From Candidatus Gerdarchaeota archaeon (GTDB lineage Archaea > Asgardarchaeota > Heimdallarchaeia > JABLTI01), in assembly GCA_016839405.1 (NCBI GenBank), contig JAEOUJ010000349.1:1-6418 (forward strand): DNA of 6,418 nt. Direction: 5' to 3'. Below, piece after piece: positions 1-5,174 of the stretch (its first letter is position 1; every line of letters begins with the position of its first letter). Made by a program: the position numbers and the translations under genes. The notes beneath the pieces are model-generated. The model was given only the letters and a program-made list of their open reading frames with translations, was not told where the DNA came from and searched no databases.

Positions 1-242
1 CACGAAGAAATCCAAAATGGTCACCTCATTCTAATCAAGCAGTTGGTACGACTATGAAAAACAATCCTTGTGGACCTTTTATTCCATGTCATAGAGTTAT
101 AAAATCAGACGGTTCGATAGGAAATTTTCGTGGTGGAGCTGAAGGTGCTGTAGATGAGAAAATTCGCATGCTTAGAGACGAAGGCGTTATTGTTATAAAA
201 GGTAAAATTAATTTGAAAGAATTTCGTCACAAATTTTCTTAG
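1..242 (+). CDS. ogt: O6-alkylguanine-DNA alkyltransferase, C-terminal part (5' end outside window)
   Basis: Suicide DNA-repair protein that moves an alkyl group from O6 of guanine to its own cysteine. The frame is open from base 3 to the TAG at 240-242, so the ATG at 54 is internal. About 79 residues are visible. Seen: an AVG..M..NP stretch (bases 39-65) leads into the active-site motif IPCHRV, with the acceptor Cys codon at 87-89, then SDGSIGNFRGG, matching the S-x-G-x-x-G-[YF]-x-GG tail of the family. The Cys is present, so this is not an alkyltransferase-like (ATL) protein, which has Trp there. Odd point: the residue before AVG, where human MGMT has the Arg128 finger (RAVG), is Gln. The C-terminus (LRDEGV, then a short basic tail) has normal length. 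The stop overlaps the convergent nadM stop by 4 bases, leaving no room for a terminator. The family call is secure; the symbol (ogt or mgmT) is conventional. Confidence 0.93.
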   Translation, partial: RRNPKWSPHSNQAVGTTMKNNPCGPFIPCHRVIKSDGSIGNFRGGAEGAVDEKIRMLRDEGVIVIKGKINLKEFRHKFS

Positions 243-760
243 GACTTATCTGTTGAATAAATTGTTTTTAACCGATTAACTCCCTCAATTTCTTTTATAA
301 CTTCAACAACTGCTTTTGGTACTAATTTTTTCCAAGATTGTTTATCAGCTACAATCAATTCTCTTATATGATTTGCACTATATTCTTCGCGCTCATAAAT
401 TGGTGTATTTCGTACTTCTATTCCTGCTTGTTTAAAGAGATACCCAACCAATGGGCTATTAGTAAAAACAACATCAAACTTTGGAACCAATCTTGTAAGA
501 TGTGCTACCCACAAGCTATTATCTTTAATATCATTTGCTGGTATGATGATTACTCTAGTAACATCTTTTAATTCAGCTACTAAGGAATTGTGAATCATAT
601 CAAAACGTTCTCCAGCAGTAAAAGGATTATCTGGCAAATGACTTTGCTGAGAAGCAGCAATTATCACTATTAAATCATCAACTTCTGATAAGATGTATTT
701 TATAGCATTAAAATGTCCTAAATGAAATGGCTGAAATCTACCAACAATCATTCCACGCAT
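239..760 (-). CDS. nadM: Nicotinamide-nucleotide adenylyltransferase, archaeal NadM type
   Basis: Cytosolic enzyme joining NMN (or nicotinate mononucleotide) to the AMP of ATP, giving NAD and pyrophosphate; last step of NAD synthesis and salvage. The protein has 173 residues, close to the roughly 170-180 of archaeal homologues. Seen: N-terminal nucleotidyltransferase motif GRFQPFHLGH at residues 7-16, with the (H/T)xGH signature as HLGH 13-16; DNPFTAGER at 44-52, a strongly conserved archaeal NMNAT block; REEYSANHIREL at 124-135, the ISxxxxR-like ATP-binding motif; and VPKAVVEVIKEIEGVNRL near the C-terminus, as in methanogen enzymes. The usual SGT triad reads SAN here, a mild change. The ATG start has GAGG-type SD (positions 768-772, reading AGAGG on the minus strand) 7 bases upstream, and a TATA box at 801-810. 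It is transcribed divergently from rpo3 and convergently with ogt. Sure of the family. Confidence 0.96.
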   Translation of the reverse strand: MRGMIVGRFQPFHLGHFNAIKYILSEVDDLIVIIAASQQSHLPDNPFTAGERFDMIHNSLVAELKDVTRVIIIPANDIKDNSLWVAHLTRLVPKFDVVFTNSPLVGYLFKQAGIEVRNTPIYEREEYSANHIRELIVADKQSWKKLVPKAVVEVIKEIEGVNRLKTIYSTDKS

Positions 761-767
761 ATGAATT

Positions 768-772
768 CCTCT
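768..772 (-). promoter_or_regulatory. Ribosome binding site of nadM
   Basis: The minus strand reads AGAGG, 7 bases before the ATG at 760. This favours the first Met over the second Met at codon 4. Confidence 0.6.
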
Positions 773-800
773 TAATGATCATTTTTCTAATCTATACTCA

Positions 801-810
801 CTTATAAATT
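801..810 (-). promoter_or_regulatory. nadM: TATA box for nadM
   Basis: The minus strand reads AATTTATAAG, a good archaeal TATA box. A start about 25 bases on, near 778, would give a short leader of roughly 18 bases that still contains the AGAGG ribosome binding site. Inferred from sequence and spacing only; the surrounding DNA is AT-rich, so chance matches are easy. Confidence 0.55.
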
Positions 811-865
811 AATTTAACTATTTATGATTATTAAATAATTATTCAAAGTTCATTGTATTAAAAAA

Positions 866-875
866 CTTTATAAGT
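866..875 (+). promoter_or_regulatory. TATA box for the rpo3 - ribosomal protein operon
   Basis: CTTTATAAGT with an A-run just upstream that could serve as the BRE. Transcription would start near 895-900, giving a leader of about 65-70 bases before the rpo3 ATG at 965. That is long for an archaeal mRNA, and the leader contains a hairpin and a small ORF (listed separately). The 204-base gap 761-964 holds only this promoter, the opposing nadM promoter and the leader. Confidence 0.6.
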
Positions 876-905
876 AAATTTTAAACAATCGAGAAACATT
901 AGATA

Positions 906-974
906 ATGAAAAGTCCTTTTCTAAAGAGAAATTTTGAGGACAAAAGATTTTACCGTGATATGCCATGGAAATAG
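906..974 (+). CDS. Possible 22-codon upstream ORF in the rpo3 leader
   Basis: ATG at 906 opens a frame of 22 codons (beginning MKSPFLKRNFED and ending YRDMPWK) that stops at TAG 972-974, ten bases into rpo3 (ATG 965) in a different frame. It begins about 10 bases after the transcript start expected from the TATA box, so it could be read from a near-leaderless end. No SD precedes it. The peptide is basic and aromatic, with no recognised family. If translated, terminating ribosomes would be placed on the rpo3 start, coupling the two. Equally it may be a chance ORF: the length is short and coding evidence is lacking. Confidence 0.25.
   Translation: MKSPFLKRNFEDKRFYRDMPWK
913..941 (+). promoter_or_regulatory. 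Imperfect hairpin in the rpo3 mRNA leader
   Basis: GTCCT (913-917) pairs with AGGAC (937-941), and directly inside it TTTCT (918-922) pairs with AGAAA (927-931) around an AAAG loop. A 5-base bulge (932-936) lies on the 3' side. The 3' arm holds the only strong SD-like run of the leader, TGAGGA (935-940). Pairing seen directly; a regulatory role is inference. Ten A/U-rich pairs with a bulge would be modestly stable. Confidence 0.35.
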
Positions 975-1795
975 AGGTCATTGAAAAAAAAGGCAACAAA
1001 TTGCGTTTCGTTATACGCGGAAGTAATTTTACATTAATTAATACATTGCGTAGAGCAATTATTAGTGAGGTACCAACATTAGCTATTGAAGATATTATCT
1101 TAGTAGAAAATACCTCGCCAGTTTTAGATGAAATTGTTGCCCATAGATTAGGTTTAATTCCTCTAACTACACCTATTGATGAATTCACAGTAGCAGCTGA
1201 ATGTGATAATTGCGAGGGTGAAGGATGTCAATTTTGTTCCGTTCCATTAACACTAGAAGTCGAAGCAGCAGAAGATGAAACTCGTACAGTTTATTCTAAA
1301 GATTTAATTTCAAATGATGATAAAATTGTTCCAGTATCCGATAGCATACCTATTGCAAAACTTGGTGCAGGTCAAAAAATTACACTAGAAGCAATTGCTA
1401 TGATGGGTCGAGGTAAACAACATGCAAAATGGTCTCCCGTAGTTACTTGTAGTTATCGTTATTACCCTAAAGTAATTCAAGATGTGTCTAAATGCACTGG
1501 ATGTATGGAATGTGTAGATGCATGTCCAAAAAACATTTTAGAAGTTAACAAGAAAATTGTTACTTTAACAAATCCTTTAGAATGTTTACTTTGTGATTTA
1601 TGTACTAATGCTTGTACATACGATTCTTTGAAAATGGGTAATGTTGATGGAGATTATATATTTTTCATCGAAACTACAGGTGCGATAAAACCTTTGGAAG
1701 CAATTAGGAAAGCTACCGAAATCCTCAAAAATAAGGCTAAAGATTTCGAGAACGAATATAAAATAGCTTTAGATAAACATCTCAAGAAAAAGTGA
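965..1795 (+). CDS. rpo3: DNA-directed RNA polymerase subunit Rpo3 (RpoD), with two ferredoxin-type Cys motifs
   Basis: Assembly-platform subunit of archaeal RNA polymerase, homologous to eukaryotic Rpb3/Rpac1 and bacterial alpha; it pairs with Rpo11 and scaffolds Rpo10, Rpo12 and the large subunits. 276 residues. Seen: alpha-like dimerisation segment (NTLRRAIISEVPTLAIEDI, residues 26-44); insert domain with AHRLGLIPL (59-67) and a C-x2-C-x4-C-x2-C knuckle (Cys 80, 83, 88, 91), comparable to the zinc loop of Rpb3; conserved MMGRGKQHAKWSPV (146-159); then two complete C-x2-C-x2-C-x3-C motifs (Cys 177/180/183/187 and 207/210/213/217), each able to hold a [4Fe-4S] cluster, followed by the C-terminal part of the dimerisation domain. 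The ATG at 965 is the first start in frame, since a TGA lies at 956-958 in the same frame. A GTGAT SD core (955-959) sits 5 bases before it. First gene of the operon with eL18, uL13 and uS9. The symbol rpoD is also used for this subunit and is unrelated to bacterial sigma factor. Confidence 0.97.
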   Translation: MEIEVIEKKGNKLRFVIRGSNFTLINTLRRAIISEVPTLAIEDIILVENTSPVLDEIVAHRLGLIPLTTPIDEFTVAAECDNCEGEGCQFCSVPLTLEVEAAEDETRTVYSKDLISNDDKIVPVSDSIPIAKLGAGQKITLEAIAMMGRGKQHAKWSPVVTCSYRYYPKVIQDVSKCTGCMECVDACPKNILEVNKKIVTLTNPLECLLCDLCTNACTYDSLKMGNVDGDYIFFIETTGAIKPLEAIRKATEILKNKAKDFENEYKIALDKHLKKK

Positions 1796-1846
1796 TTATT
1801 CATATTAAACAAATTATCCCCTTCAAGGATTTTATTCATTGAAGAC

Positions 1847-1851
1847 GGAGG
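1847..1851 (+). promoter_or_regulatory. Strong SD that decides the eL18 start
   Basis: GGAGG, the best SD in the operon, sits 11 bases before TTG 1863 and lies after the other in-frame TTG at 1839, so it supports the downstream start. A weaker AAGGA (1825-1829) is 9 bases before 1839 and would serve the longer form. The 67-base gap from 1796 to 1862 holds nothing else that I can support. Confidence 0.5.
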
Positions 1852-1862
1852 ATTGTGAGAAA

Positions 1863-2234
1863 TTGCCAAAACCAACAGGGCCATCAGATCCTAATACCGT
1901 CGCGCTAATACGCGATTTGAGAAAGAAAGGTGCTTCAGATAAGAAGCATAATTTTTGGACGGTTCTCTCCAAAAAATTAGCGAAACCTCGTAGACAAAGA
2001 TCCATCGTTAATCTTAGCAAGATTAGTCGTTATGCTAAGAAAGATGAATTAGTTGTCATACCAGGTAAAGTACTTGCTTCAGGAGAGATAAAGGGCAGCT
2101 ATACAATTGCTGCTTTAACCTTCAGTGAAATTGCTGAAGAGAAGATAATAAAAGCTGGTGGAAGAGCACTATCATTAAGAGACTTAATGAATTTACCAGC
2201 TACAGAGCTACAAAAGGTTCGCATTTTGGCGTAA
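1863..2234 (+). CDS. rpl18e: 50S ribosomal protein eL18 (L18e)
   Basis: Large-subunit protein found only in archaea and eukaryotes; it binds rRNA through an L15e/L18e fold. 123 residues from the chosen start. Seen: KPTGPSDPNTVALIRDLRKKG at the N-terminus, the KPRRQRSIVNLSKISRY block at 41-57, VVIPGKVLASGEI at 64-76, IAALTFSEIAEEKI at 82-95, then AGGRALSLRDL and a C-terminal KVRIL, all as expected in order. Start choice: no ATG or GTG is in frame. TTG at 1863 gives a normal N-terminus (M-P-K-P-T-G-P) and follows GGAGG; TTG at 1839 would add eight residues (MKTEDCEK) that do not look like the family and would make 131 residues. The next gene, uL13, begins 20 bases after the stop. Family certain; the exact start is likely but not proven. 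Confidence 0.94.
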   Translation: MPKPTGPSDPNTVALIRDLRKKGASDKKHNFWTVLSKKLAKPRRQRSIVNLSKISRYAKKDELVVIPGKVLASGEIKGSYTIAALTFSEIAEEKIIKAGGRALSLRDLMNLPATELQKVRILA

Positions 2235-2254
2235 TATAATCGGAGTAGATTAAA

Positions 2255-2728
2255 ATGTCAGAAAAAGTTGTAATTGACGCAGAAGGCGCAATACTTGGAA
2301 GGCTTTCAACAAACATTGCAAAACGCTTACTTACTGGTGAAACAGTTAATTTAGTTAATGTTGAAAAGATAATTATCTCTGGAAAGCCAGAATCAATAAT
2401 TGCTAGATATAAAGAACGATTAGGTATACGAAGTAAATATAATCCTCTTCGAGGTCCATTCCATTATAGACGTCCTGATAGATTTGTTAGACGAACCATT
2501 AGAGGGATGCTTCCCTTTAAAAAACCAAGAGGAAAGGATGCTTATCATCGATTGAAATGTTATATTTCAGTTCCAGAAGAATTTGCTAAAGCCAAAATGA
2601 TAAAAATACCTGAAGCTGATTCTTCAAAATTAACTGTTAAAAAACTCTCAGTTGGTGAGCTCTGTAAGCAGTTAGGTTGGAATTATGACGAAAAATTAGA
2701 TCCAACCATAAAATCAGAAGACAATTAG
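2255..2728 (+). CDS. rpl13: 50S ribosomal protein uL13
   Basis: Early-assembling large-subunit protein that binds 23S rRNA. 157 residues, normal for archaeal uL13. Seen: VVIDAEGAILGRLSTNIAKRL at 5-25 (the universal D-A-x-x-x-x-G-R-L-A/S motif), VNVEKIIISG at 34-43, and the basic archaeal/eukaryotic block GPFHYRRPDRFVRRTIRGML at 67-86 with PRGKDAYHRLKCYISVP at 91-107. The C-terminal tail, including GELCKQLGW (134-142), follows the archaeal pattern. ATG start with GGAG (2242-2245) 9 bases upstream. The stop overlaps the SD of uS9, so the two are probably translationally coupled. Nothing unusual in sequence or context. Confidence 0.97.
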   Translation: MSEKVVIDAEGAILGRLSTNIAKRLLTGETVNLVNVEKIIISGKPESIIARYKERLGIRSKYNPLRGPFHYRRPDRFVRRTIRGMLPFKKPRGKDAYHRLKCYISVPEEFAKAKMIKIPEADSSKLTVKKLSVGELCKQLGWNYDEKLDPTIKSEDN

Positions 2729-2733
2729 GTGAT
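2727..2733 (+). promoter_or_regulatory. Ribosome binding site of uS9, overlapping the uL13 stop
   Basis: AGGTGAT, a seven-base match to the anti-SD complement, starts inside the TAG stop of uL13 (2726-2728) and lies 7 bases from the uS9 ATG. The overlap suggests that ribosomes ending uL13 feed uS9 initiation. Confidence 0.65.
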
Positions 2734-2740
2734 TTAAAAA

Positions 2741-3151
2741 ATGTCATCAAAAAGAATTGTTTTAACTTCAGGAAAACGCAAAACTGCGATAGCTCGAGCT
2801 ACAACTAAAGCTGGTAAAGGTCGTATTCGCATAAACTCTATTCCGCTTGAAATTTATCCGTCGGAATTAGCAAGAATGAAGATTCAAGAACCTTTAGTCT
2901 TGGCTGGAGATAAAATAATAAATGATGTAGATATTATCATTAGTGTTCATGGTGGAGGAATCATCGGACAAGCTGATGCTATTAGAACAGCTATAGGTAG
3001 AGCTTTAGTCAAATGGACACAAGATCCAGAATTAAGAAGCAAATTTATGCACTATGATCGATCTATTTTAGTTGCAGATTCTCGTAGAAAGGAAGTTAAG
3101 AAAGCTGGTGGACCTGGCGCTAGAGCTCGCTACCAGAAATCCTATCGTTAA
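2741..3151 (+). CDS. rps9: 30S ribosomal protein uS9
   Basis: Small-subunit protein whose C-terminal tail reaches the P-site tRNA anticodon loop. 136 residues, typical for archaea. Seen: [24 protein letters not shown] at the N-terminus (9-32), [22 protein letters not shown] at 69-90, [26 protein letters not shown] at 105-130, and the hallmark C-terminal end RYQKSYR with its final Arg. Last gene of the operon: a hairpin and T-tract follow within 60 bases. In many archaea rpoN and rpoK come next; they are absent here. Confidence 0.98.
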   Translation: MSSKRIVLTSGKRKTAIARATTKAGKGRIRINSIPLEIYPSELARMKIQEPLVLAGDKIINDVDIIISVHGGGIIGQADAIRTAIGRALVKWTQDPELRSKFMHYDRSILVADSRRKEVKKAGGPGARARYQKSYR

Positions 3152-3171
3152 AGAAAGCTAAAAATTATTAT

Positions 3172-3205
3172 GTGGTTTAAACCACTAATTTTTTTCTTTT
3201 CTTTT
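3172..3205 (+). terminator. Terminator after the rpo3-uS9 operon
   Basis: A perfect 14-base palindrome (GTGGTTTAAACCAC, 3172-3185) can fold as a 5-bp stem with a TTAA loop. It is followed by a T-rich tract (3189-3205) interrupted by only two C residues. Oligo-T alone terminates archaeal RNA polymerase, so the T-tract is the stronger evidence and the stem is an addition. It lies 20 bases after the uS9 stop and before an independently promoted gene. Confidence 0.72.
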
Positions 3206-3212
3206 AAAAAAT

Positions 3213-3222
3213 CAAATTATAG
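3213..3222 (+). promoter_or_regulatory. Possible TATA box of the HEPN gene
   Basis: CAAATTATAG, centred about 32 bases before the ATG at 3249. A start near 3243 would give an almost leaderless mRNA, which fits the lack of any SD in front of that ATG. A second AT-rich run (AATTTATAATT, 3234-3244) is too close to the start codon to serve. Weak, since the whole interval is AT-rich. Confidence 0.35.
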
Positions 3223-3248
3223 TAATCATTCGAATTTATAATTAGTTG

Positions 3249-3641
3249 ATGAAAATGAACAGAGAAAAAGATTGGCTACGATATTCAGAAGAATTATTAG
3301 AAATAGCAGATTTACTCATAAATCATAAGAAATATTCTTGGGCATGTTTTACACTACAACAAGCAACATCTGCAGCTTTAAAATCTATACTTGCAAGAAT
3401 GGATGAGTCAACATTTGGTGATAATTTAATTAAATTAATTAGAATAATAGGTCAGAATACAAATATTCCTGATGATGTTAAAAAGTCCTGTCATATTCTT
3501 AATGATTATTTCAGTATGACTCGAAATTTGGAAGCAAAATCCAATGGAACACCTTTGAATAATTATTCATTAGCTGAAGCAGAACAAGCTAAAAATAATA
3601 CATTGGTCGTTATTCGATTTGCTCACCATATGGCACATTAA
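3249..3641 (+). CDS. Stand-alone HEPN-domain protein, catalytic motif not evident
   Basis: Small, mostly helical protein of 130 residues matching the HEPN family (higher eukaryote and prokaryote nucleotide-binding), whose members include RNase toxins and partners of minimal nucleotidyltransferases. Seen: DWLRYSEELLEIADLL at 8-23, then YSWACFTLQQATSAALKSILAR at 29-50, the typical Y-x-x-A-x-F-x-x-Q-Q-A-x-x-x-x-L-K helix; C81 and Y87 followed by TRNLEAKSNGTPLNNYS (91-107) in place of the usual RYPD-type segment; and a C-terminal helix. The common RNase motif R-x4-6-H is absent after R92. The final HHMAH has no preceding Arg at the required spacing except R119 just before it, which I do not trust. 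No nucleotidyltransferase gene is adjacent. Starts: TTG 3246, ATG 3249 and ATG 3255 are all in frame without an SD; ATG 3249 was chosen. Function unknown; family call fairly sure. Confidence 0.8.
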   Translation: MKMNREKDWLRYSEELLEIADLLINHKKYSWACFTLQQATSAALKSILARMDESTFGDNLIKLIRIIGQNTNIPDDVKKSCHILNDYFSMTRNLEAKSNGTPLNNYSLAEAEQAKNNTLVVIRFAHHMAH

Positions 3642-3671
3642 AAAACCATAATTTTAGATGTATTCATTTAC

Positions 3672-3681
3672 TTTTATATAA
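3672..3681 (+). promoter_or_regulatory. TATA box of the tldD-pmbA operon
   Basis: TTTTATATAA about 34 bases before the tldD ATG, predicting a start near 3703 and a leader of fewer than 10 bases. No SD precedes the ATG, in keeping with a near-leaderless message. This suggests tldD has its own promoter, although no clear terminator separates it from the HEPN gene, so read-through is possible. Confidence 0.55.
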
Positions 3682-3692
3682 GCAATAGCTAA

Positions 3693-3712
3693 ATTAAGTA
3701 TAATAGCTTAAT
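3693..3712 (+). promoter_or_regulatory. Inverted repeat over the predicted tldD start site
   Basis: ATTAAG (3693-3698) and CTTAAT (3707-3712) are perfect inverted arms around an 8-base spacer. The dyad covers the predicted transcription start and reaches the first two bases of the tldD ATG. Three direct copies of ATAGCT (3685, 3703, 3715) run through the same stretch. Could be a repressor operator or a start-codon hairpin; AT-rich 6-bp arms can arise by chance. Confidence 0.3.
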
Positions 3713-5174
3713 GGATAGCTTGAATCTTATGACCCTTACATCATATGCTACGGATGCAATTGATTATGCTTTCAAAAAAGGCGCTGATTATGTAGATGTA
3801 AGAGTTGAAAATGAATTCTCAAATTATACTGGTTTAAGAAATAATACTATATGTGGAGTTAATACAAATTTACAGAAAGGTATTGGTGTACGTCTTTTAA
3901 TTAAAAATTGTTGGGGATTTGCTTCATCAGCATCCTTTGATAACTCATCAATTAAGCGTATTGTAGATACTGCTTTATTTAATGCAAAAAAAATTTCTGA
4001 AAATAGTACACAAGCAAAAATAGAGTTATCAAATATACCTGCAAAAAAGACTCAGGTTTCTGATGAATGTAAAAAAGATCCACAATTTTTAGAACAAAAT
4101 GAAAGAATAAAATTATTAGAATTGGTTAATAATAGAATTAAATCTAATGTAAAAGTTCTCAAAATTTTAGATTTGAAATTAATTGAAAATCACACTCAAA
4201 AATTTTTCTTGAATTCAGAAGGATCTGAAATTGAACAAACTCTAATAAGAGCTAGTTTATTCTTAGGAAGTTCATTGAGTGGTTCTAGTAATTTTCAAAG
4301 AATTAGATCATTAGGATTTGGTGGTGTTGGAGGAATTGAACAATTTGAAACCATGCAATTTGATAATTTTCTTGAAAATTTCATTTTATCAATACCTAAT
4401 ATTGCACAAGCTAAATTAATAAAACCAATTGAGCAACCTACTATTCTAAATGAAGAAATAGGTTGGAATCTATGTCATGAATTCTGTCATGCTGTTGAAT
4501 CAGATTTAATTTTAGCAGGAAGATCTCCGTTAGGGAATTTTATAGGTAATAAAGTAGGTTCAGAGGATGTTACAATTATTGATGATGCCAGCTTTAATGG
4601 CTATGGTGAATATTATTTTGATGATGAAGGGATAAAGGCTTCAGGCACACTAATAGTTGAAGATGGTATTCTATATGATGTTCTACAAAGCAGAGAAACA
4701 GCTGCTCTAACTAATACGATTCCAACAAGTAATGGTCGTGCTGAAAGTTGTCTTCATTATCCACAAGTAAGACAAAGTAATACTTTCTTTGAACCTGGGA
4801 ATTTTACATTTGAGGAATTATTAGAAACAATCAAGAATGGAATTTATATTTGTGATATTTTTGGAGGTAATGCTGATACTATTGATGGTAATTTCCAATT
4901 AGATGCACAATATGGTCGAAAAATTGAGAAGGGAAAATTAGGCGATTATGTTACTGGATTCTCTATAATTGGCAATCTTTATACAATTTTAGGGGATGTA
5001 ATTGGATTGACTAAAAACTTAGGCAGTTTTCCATCATATTGTAGTAAAAATGGTCAACGTGTTAGTGTAGGAGCAATTTCTCCAAAAGTAGGATTAAAAC
5101 GTATCTCAGTAATTTCTAATATTTCTCAGAGATTAATGCGAAAATTTGATTATACACGTTTGAGGGAAAGATGA
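3711..5174 (+). CDS. tldD: TldD-type zinc metalloprotease subunit, with HExxH in place of HExxxH
   Basis: Catalytic subunit of the TldD/TldE (PmbA) protease, which in bacteria degrades unfolded peptides, matures microcin B17 and removes the antitoxin CcdA; cytosolic. 487 residues, near the 481 of E. coli TldD. Seen: N-terminal GADYVDVRVE (24-33), GIGVRLLIKNCWGFAS (57-72), a metal-site helix GWNLCHEFCHAVESD (251-265), DDEGIKASGTLIVEDGIL (304-321), SRETAA (327-332), NTFFEPGNFTFEELLETIK (357-375), and the C-terminal PSYCSKNGQRVSVG (441-454) with Cys 444 in the place of the third zinc ligand. In the usual family motif (G-x3-HExxxH) the first His sits four residues after Gly and the second nine after; here Cys 255 takes the first place, and His 256, Glu 257 and His 260 form HExxH. 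No signal peptide. ATG 3711 was chosen from the promoter spacing. The stop abuts pmbA. Family certain; activity open. Confidence 0.93.
   Translation: MDSLNLMTLTSYATDAIDYAFKKGADYVDVRVENEFSNYTGLRNNTICGVNTNLQKGIGVRLLIKNCWGFASSASFDNSSIKRIVDTALFNAKKISENSTQAKIELSNIPAKKTQVSDECKKDPQFLEQNERIKLLELVNNRIKSNVKVLKILDLKLIENHTQKFFLNSEGSEIEQTLIRASLFLGSSLSGSSNFQRIRSLGFGGVGGIEQFETMQFDNFLENFILSIPNIAQAKLIKPIEQPTILNEEIGWNLCHEFCHAVESDLILAGRSPLGNFIGNKVGSEDVTIIDDASFNGYGEYYFDDEGIKASGTLIVEDGILYDVLQSRETAALTNTIPTSNGRAESCLHYPQVRQSNTFFEPGNFTFEELLETIKNGIYICDIFGGNADTIDGNFQLDAQYGRKIEKGKLGDYVTGFSIIGNLYTILGDVIGLTKNLGSFPSYCSKNGQRVSVGAISPKVGLKRISVISNISQRLMRKFDYTRLRER
5162..5166 (+). promoter_or_regulatory. Ribosome binding site of pmbA inside the tldD 3' end
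   Basis: GAGGG, within the last codons of tldD, 8 bases before the pmbA ATG at 5175. It decides the start: the competing ATG at 5171 stops after three codons (ATG AAT GAT TGA). Confidence 0.6.

Noticed and set aside
54..242. A complete 62-residue gene starting at ATG 54
   Set aside because: The frame stays open to the window edge, and the upstream residues (AVG before the Met) belong to the alkyltransferase family, so the Met is internal.
338..571. Plus-strand ORF of 77 codons opposite nadM
   Set aside because: It is antisense to a well-conserved nadM, rich in Ile, Phe, Cys and Tyr as expected from reverse-complement coding, and has no SD or family features.
834..843. Ten-base palindrome AATAATTATT between the divergent promoters
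   Set aside because: Pure A/T in a very AT-rich gap, so chance is a sufficient explanation; no second copy was noticed.
868..1188. Minus-strand ORF of 106 codons over the rpo3 start
   Set aside because: Shadow of rpo3 and its promoter; the rpo3 frame carries clear family motifs.
1796..1838. Possible internal promoter before eL18
   Set aside because: The AT-rich stretch lacks a convincing TATA box at the right distance, and the genes are close enough to be one transcript.
1654..2020. Two minus-strand ORFs over the rpo3 end and eL18
   Set aside because: Both lie opposite conserved coding sequence and show no recognisable protein.
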